64,000 nt of DNA from Akebia trifoliata (lineage: Eukaryota > Streptophyta > Magnoliopsida > Ranunculales > Lardizabalaceae), in contig CM030707.1 in the NCBI GenBank assembly GCA_017979445.1, forward strand, positions 24,124,586-24,188,585. Direction: 5' to 3'. How positions within the stretch are numbered: position 1 is the first letter of the stretch; each line of letters opens with the position of its first letter. This document shows positions 60,476 through 64,000 of the stretch, one piece after another. The position numbers were made by a program, and so were the translations under genes. The notes beneath the pieces are model-generated. The model was not told the DNA's origin and ran no database searches. It saw nothing but the letters and a program-made list of their open reading frames with translations.

Positions 60476-60710
60476 GCTCGAGGAACTAAAGGTCATTGAC
60501 CTCGGAACAAAAATAATTCCCAAGAAATTCAGATTGGAACTAACTTATCCCCAGAGGAGCACAAAGAGATGATGAATTTATTCAGAAAATTCAAAAGACT
60601 TGCTTGTATGGTCCTATGAGGATATGTCGGTTAAATTTGGAGTGTTGTTCAACATGAAATATATATCCATCCTGTGAGAACACCACATATACAAACCAGA
60701 ATTGACTGAC
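60476..60710 (+). pseudogene. pol: pol remnant: start of reverse transcriptase
   Basis: In shifting frames one reads VIDLGT, then QEIQIGTNLSPEEHKEMMNLF, then KDLLVWSYEDM and VQHEIYIHP. This is the region just before the Tat/Athila RT domain, which usually reads ...FAWSYEDMPGLD and IV.HEL...P. At least two frameshifts and a stop occur. The YVDD catalytic core and all of RNase H are missing: the homology breaks at about 60710. Confidence 0.8.
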
Positions 60711-60742
60711 ATAGTCAGAGGAGGGATTATAAAATCGATGGA

Positions 60743-61235
60743 ATAGTTGAAGCAGCCAGTAAAAATCTCAAGACAATTATCGTGAAAATGTATCAATCAC
60801 ACATCACACCGGGATTGGCCAGAGAAGTTACCATTCGCATTATGGACATATTACACTTCAATACAATCTTATACTAGAGTCACTCTAGTATGATATGGAA
60901 GCAATTTTACCGGTTAAAAGGGAAAATCCTGTATCTCAAGGTCTTGATGGAAGTTAATTGTTAAAAATAGATTGGGTCTGTCAATGGAGAGAGTCACTCG
61001 CATGTTTGACAAGAAAGTCAAAGTTCATCACTTATAAGTCAAGGATCTAAGCATCAGACTATCAAAACAAAAATTTTGAGTACTCTTCCTCGATCATAGA
61101 AAGTTTGAACTCAATTGGAGAGATTCAATCATTAAGGAAATATTATCTGGAAAAACTGTTAAACTTCAAGATCATGATAGAATCGAATTACCAGAGTCAA
61201 CCAACCTTGACCGGATCAAATGGTACTACATTTAA
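60743..61235 (+). pseudogene. pol: pol remnant: C-terminal half of integrase
   Basis: IVEAASKNLK, then DWPEKLPFALWTY (in a shifted frame), YGSNFTG and YLKVLMEVN follow the order of the Gypsy integrase after its catalytic core. The end is clear: KFELNW, IIKEILSGKTVKLQDHD, LPESTNLDRIKWYYI and a stop at 61233-61235. Frameshifts and stops lie between. The zinc-binding and catalytic parts are absent, so the break at about 60710-60743 removed the RT core through the integrase core in one deletion. Confidence 0.82.
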
Positions 61236-62580
61236 GGAGGCCATATTTGGCCGAATCAATTTTCCTGCTACCTAGTTCATTATCTCCTTTCTCAGCCCTT
61301 TGCAGCTTTTTTTTTAAAAAATGTTTCTTTCTCAGCCCGATCACCTAACCTAGGGGAGGGAAAATTCGAACTACGTTTTGGTCTGATCCCAAAATTCTGG
61401 GGTACGTAGGCAACCTGAGAAATTACTTCAGGCCCGACCACATCAAAATAAAAAATAAAAAAAAAATAGATTTCCTGACAAAGAAAAAATCTAAAAAGAA
61501 AAAAATTGTCAAAGTGGGAAAGAAAATTCAAGGAAAAAGAAAATAATTTAAAAGGAAATGCCACACAAGGGGCATTTGGGTTTTTGAGCCTCAAGATTCC
61601 TTTCTTTTTATGCCCAGTCCTAAGCTTACCTATAAAAGTCCTCCTAAGTATCGTGTGAAAAAAGTCAAGGAAGTTAGCAAAGCATGATCAGACAGCAACT
61701 CCAGAAGTTCAGACAGGAAGAAAAAAAAAACCTACTAGGTTGAAAACCCAAAAGGGGCAACTTAGGCAAAAATTAAGGCAAGCTTGCGAGGTTAAAAATC
61801 TGAAAGGATGACCTTGGCAACAATCAAAGCAAGGAAAAAAGAAAGAATTGTAAGCTCGCTAGATCGAAAACCTAAAAAGGTGATCTAGGCAAAAGTTAGA
61901 GCATACTCGCTAGATTGAAAACCTGAATAGGCAATCTAGGCAAAACTTAGAGCTATCAAAAAATAAAAGAAAATCTTCGTTGAGTTGAGAAGCTTAAAAG
62001 GTAGCCCGAGCCGAAATATCAGAAGTCCGAATGATCAAGTTTCAATACCCAGTTTGAATCAAATATAGACTCACTGGATACAAGTATCTCGTCTATGATT
62101 GATCTGAAGAATTTCATGTCCCCAAGCGAACCGACGGGGAGAAAGAACAAATTCTATGATGAATTTCAGAAAGAAATATTTTGTTTCAATTTCTTTGTGC
62201 CTGACTCAAAATCTTCAATATAAAATGTCAAAATTAAAAGTTAAACCTTTATTACGCTTGCAGTAATCAAGGATTTCAAACTTTCATAACAAATGACACT
62301 TCCTTTTTCTAAAGAGTACAGTTTCCCCCCTTACACTAGGGGCATTTATTTTCAAATTATGTTCAATTATCCCCAGTGCAATGTTTCTTATCAAACTAGG
62401 GACATTTTGTTCTGATGCCTGGTCAATTTCAACCCCAAAGGATAAGGTTAAGTTTGAATTAAAGGTTACCCTCTTGATAGCAATTTTGAAAACTCCTCAG
62501 ATTCAAAGAGAGTTAAAATGTTTACCGGACCTTCATAAAATCTAACTTTTTATTATAAAAAAAAAATCAAATACGAGGTT
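61236..62580 (+). other. 3' non-coding region of the element
   Basis: 61370-61435 (CTGATCCCAAAATTCTGGGG, GGCAACCTGAGAAATTAC) matches 20690-20780 of the LARD-like element on the other strand. At 61730-61935 a unit of about 65-80 bases containing CTAGATTGAAAACCTG and AATCTAGGCAAAA repeats about four times, with diverged copies. No extra open frame of note. Confidence 0.65.
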
Positions 62581-62589
62581 GATCCCCCG

Positions 62590-63150
62590 TTTGTTCCCTC
62601 AAAACTTAATTCATTATTTTTGCACCCTGGGCAGGTAGAATAGAACTTCCTAAAAAAGAAAAAAAATTAGTTCATTACTCTTTCACTCCGAGTAGATAGA
62701 GTAGAACTTCCCAAAAAAATTAGTTCATTACTCTTTCACTTCGAGTAGGTAGAGTAGAACTTCCCAAAAAAATTAGTTCATTACTTTTTCACCCTGGGCA
62801 AGTAGAGTAGGACTCTCAAAAAGCTTAGTTAATTACTCTTTCACTCAGAGTAGGTAGAGTAGAACTTTCCCAAAAAAAAAATTAGTTCATTACTCTTTCA
62901 CCCTGGGCAAGTAGAGTAGGACCCCTAAAAAATTAATTCATTACTCTTTCACTCCGAGTAGGTAGAGTAGAACTTCCCAAAAAATTAGTTCATTACTCTT
63001 TCACCTTGGGCAGGTAGAGTAGGACTCCCAAAAAAATTAGTTCATTACTCTTTCACTCTGAGTAGGTAAAGTAGAACTTCCCAAAAAAATTAGTTCATTA
63101 CTCTTTCACCCTGGCCAGGTAGAGTAGGACTTCCAAAAAATTAGTTTATT
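62590..63150 (+). repeat. About 53-bp tandem repeats forming alternating dimers
   Basis: The unit contains TTAGTTCATTACTCTTTCAC and GGTAGAGTAGAACTTCCC. Ten copies are visible. Two versions, one with CCCTGGGCAGG and one with CTCCGAGTAGG, alternate for most of the array, giving a higher-order period of about 105 bases. It occupies the same place as the unrelated 77-bp array in the LARD-like element. Confidence 0.9.
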
Positions 63151-63299
63151 ACTCGTAGGTAAAAGAAGACATTCAAATTTTGCTAAGATTATGCTCACTT
63201 TGCTCAGATTATGCTTAGTTTTTTTTTCTCAATCTTTGATCAGTTTCACACAATACATACACTCACACTTGCACTTTTTAGTCAGGGAGAATTCTCTAA

Positions 63300-63520
63300 A
63301 ATTCAAGGATCTGACACCGTCAGTGAGAGTTTGCGCTCAAGGACTTGACAATCTTTTAATTTGGGGAGAGCATTACCCTCAAGGATCCGAACACCCTGAC
63401 GAATTGCTAAATCAGGCTGCAAAATGAACTGTCACTAGCTTTGGCATTCAGATATCGCACTATCTACCAAAATAGATTTGCTATCTAGTTTACTTCAATC
63501 CTCTGCTAAAGAGGGGCATC
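63300..63520 (+). other. Conserved 3' block and polypurine tract
   Basis: Matches 17396-17620 on the other strand. It ends in CTAAAGAGGGGCATC, the polypurine tract that primes plus-strand synthesis, directly before the LTR. Confidence 0.75.
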
Positions 63521-64000
63521 TGTAGACACCCCATTTTTGCATTCGCCTGATTAATCAACTCGTCAACCCGATCGCAATGATTCCCAATGATGGATGTGTA
63601 TTCCATTGCTTTATTTTGTTACCCAGATGTGTTTCAAAAATCCGGATGAGGTATCTCAAACTGACAAAACCTTAGAAACCACGCTACATTAGGAAATACG
63701 ATCCCAGAAACATAGAAATCATCATCTTGCAGATTAAAAAGAAGCTTCACGATAAAAATCACTACAAATTGACCAAATTACAAAAATACCCCTAACCTCA
63801 AAACAAGCCTAGAGCCTACGTTACGCTTATGAAAACTCTCTCAAACACATAAAACAACAAATCGAAATCAAATAAATCATTTTCCCAAATTTCACAGAAT
63901 TTGACAAAATTACGAAAATGCCCCTCATAAAGTTCACGACCATTTCACACAAAAAATTTCATAAATGACACAAACTAATATTTCCATTGAATTCCTTACA
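63521..64000 (+). repeat. 3' LTR, first 480 bases
   Basis: TGTAGACACCCCATTTTTGC and what follows match 52706-53180. The remaining 1.2-1.3 kb should lie outside the window. Confidence 0.9.

Larger units (their letters stand above)
52706..64000 (+). mobile_element. Tat/Ogre-like LTR retrotransposon, defective, 3' end beyond window
   Basis: Order: 5' LTR 52706-54454, primer-binding site 54456-54473, leader to about 58700, gag pseudogene 58709-60173, remains of pol to 61235, 3' non-coding region, 53-bp tandem repeats, polypurine tract, and 3' LTR from 63521. The two LTRs differ at roughly one base in twenty over the first 230 bases, so this copy is older than the one at 15660. Most of pol is deleted, so it cannot move by itself. 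Confidence 0.9.

Overview
The window is nuclear DNA from a flowering plant with a repeat-rich genome. It is AT-rich. It carries Ty3/Gypsy retrotransposons primed by tRNA-Arg (Tat/Ogre-like gag and pol), a Copia remnant, many miniature inverted-repeat (foldback) elements, and broken pieces of plant genes: a GRAS transcription factor of the PAT1 type, a ubiquitin-conjugating enzyme, and an ALY/REF-like tail. I found no intact, convincingly expressed host gene and no rRNA or tRNA gene. Coordinates of repeat edges were judged by eye.

Layout. 1-5.9 kb: copies of an AT-rich dispersed repeat plus short hairpin elements. 5.9-8.8 kb: seven related foldback elements packed into one TA tract. 8.8-15.2 kb: left arm of a segmental duplication, holding a SINE-like sequence, hairpins, a 1.4-kb Tourist/PIF-like element and two LTRs pointing at each other. 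15.66-25.87 kb: a complete non-coding LTR element on the minus strand with a 5-bp target duplication, inserted into an older LTR. 26.9-31.4 kb: a mosaic of broken gene pieces. 31.5-33.0 kb: 3' end of a decayed Copia element. 33-39 kb: third, more diverged copies of the repeats seen on the left, with a retroviral-protease scrap. 39.4-41.2 kb: a solo LTR. 42.1-44.3 kb: four tandem copies of a 558-bp unit. 44.6-52.7 kb: right arm of the segmental duplication. 52.7 kb to the window end: a Tat/Ogre-like element with 5' LTR, primer-binding site, long leader, nonsense-mutated gag, heavily deleted pol, tandem repeats, polypurine tract and the first 480 bases of the 3' LTR.

How the parts relate. Because several segments occur two or three times, one copy often serves as the 'empty site' for an insertion in another. 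This gives direct evidence for a 9-bp target duplication of one foldback element, for the seven-element cluster being an insertion, for the solo LTR, and for two independent insertions of the same retrotransposon family into the two arms of the duplication. The 10.2-kb element (minus strand) and the element beginning at 52.7 kb share LTR, primer site, leader and 3' blocks. The first lacks gag and pol, so it looks like a non-autonomous partner that would depend on a coding relative elsewhere.
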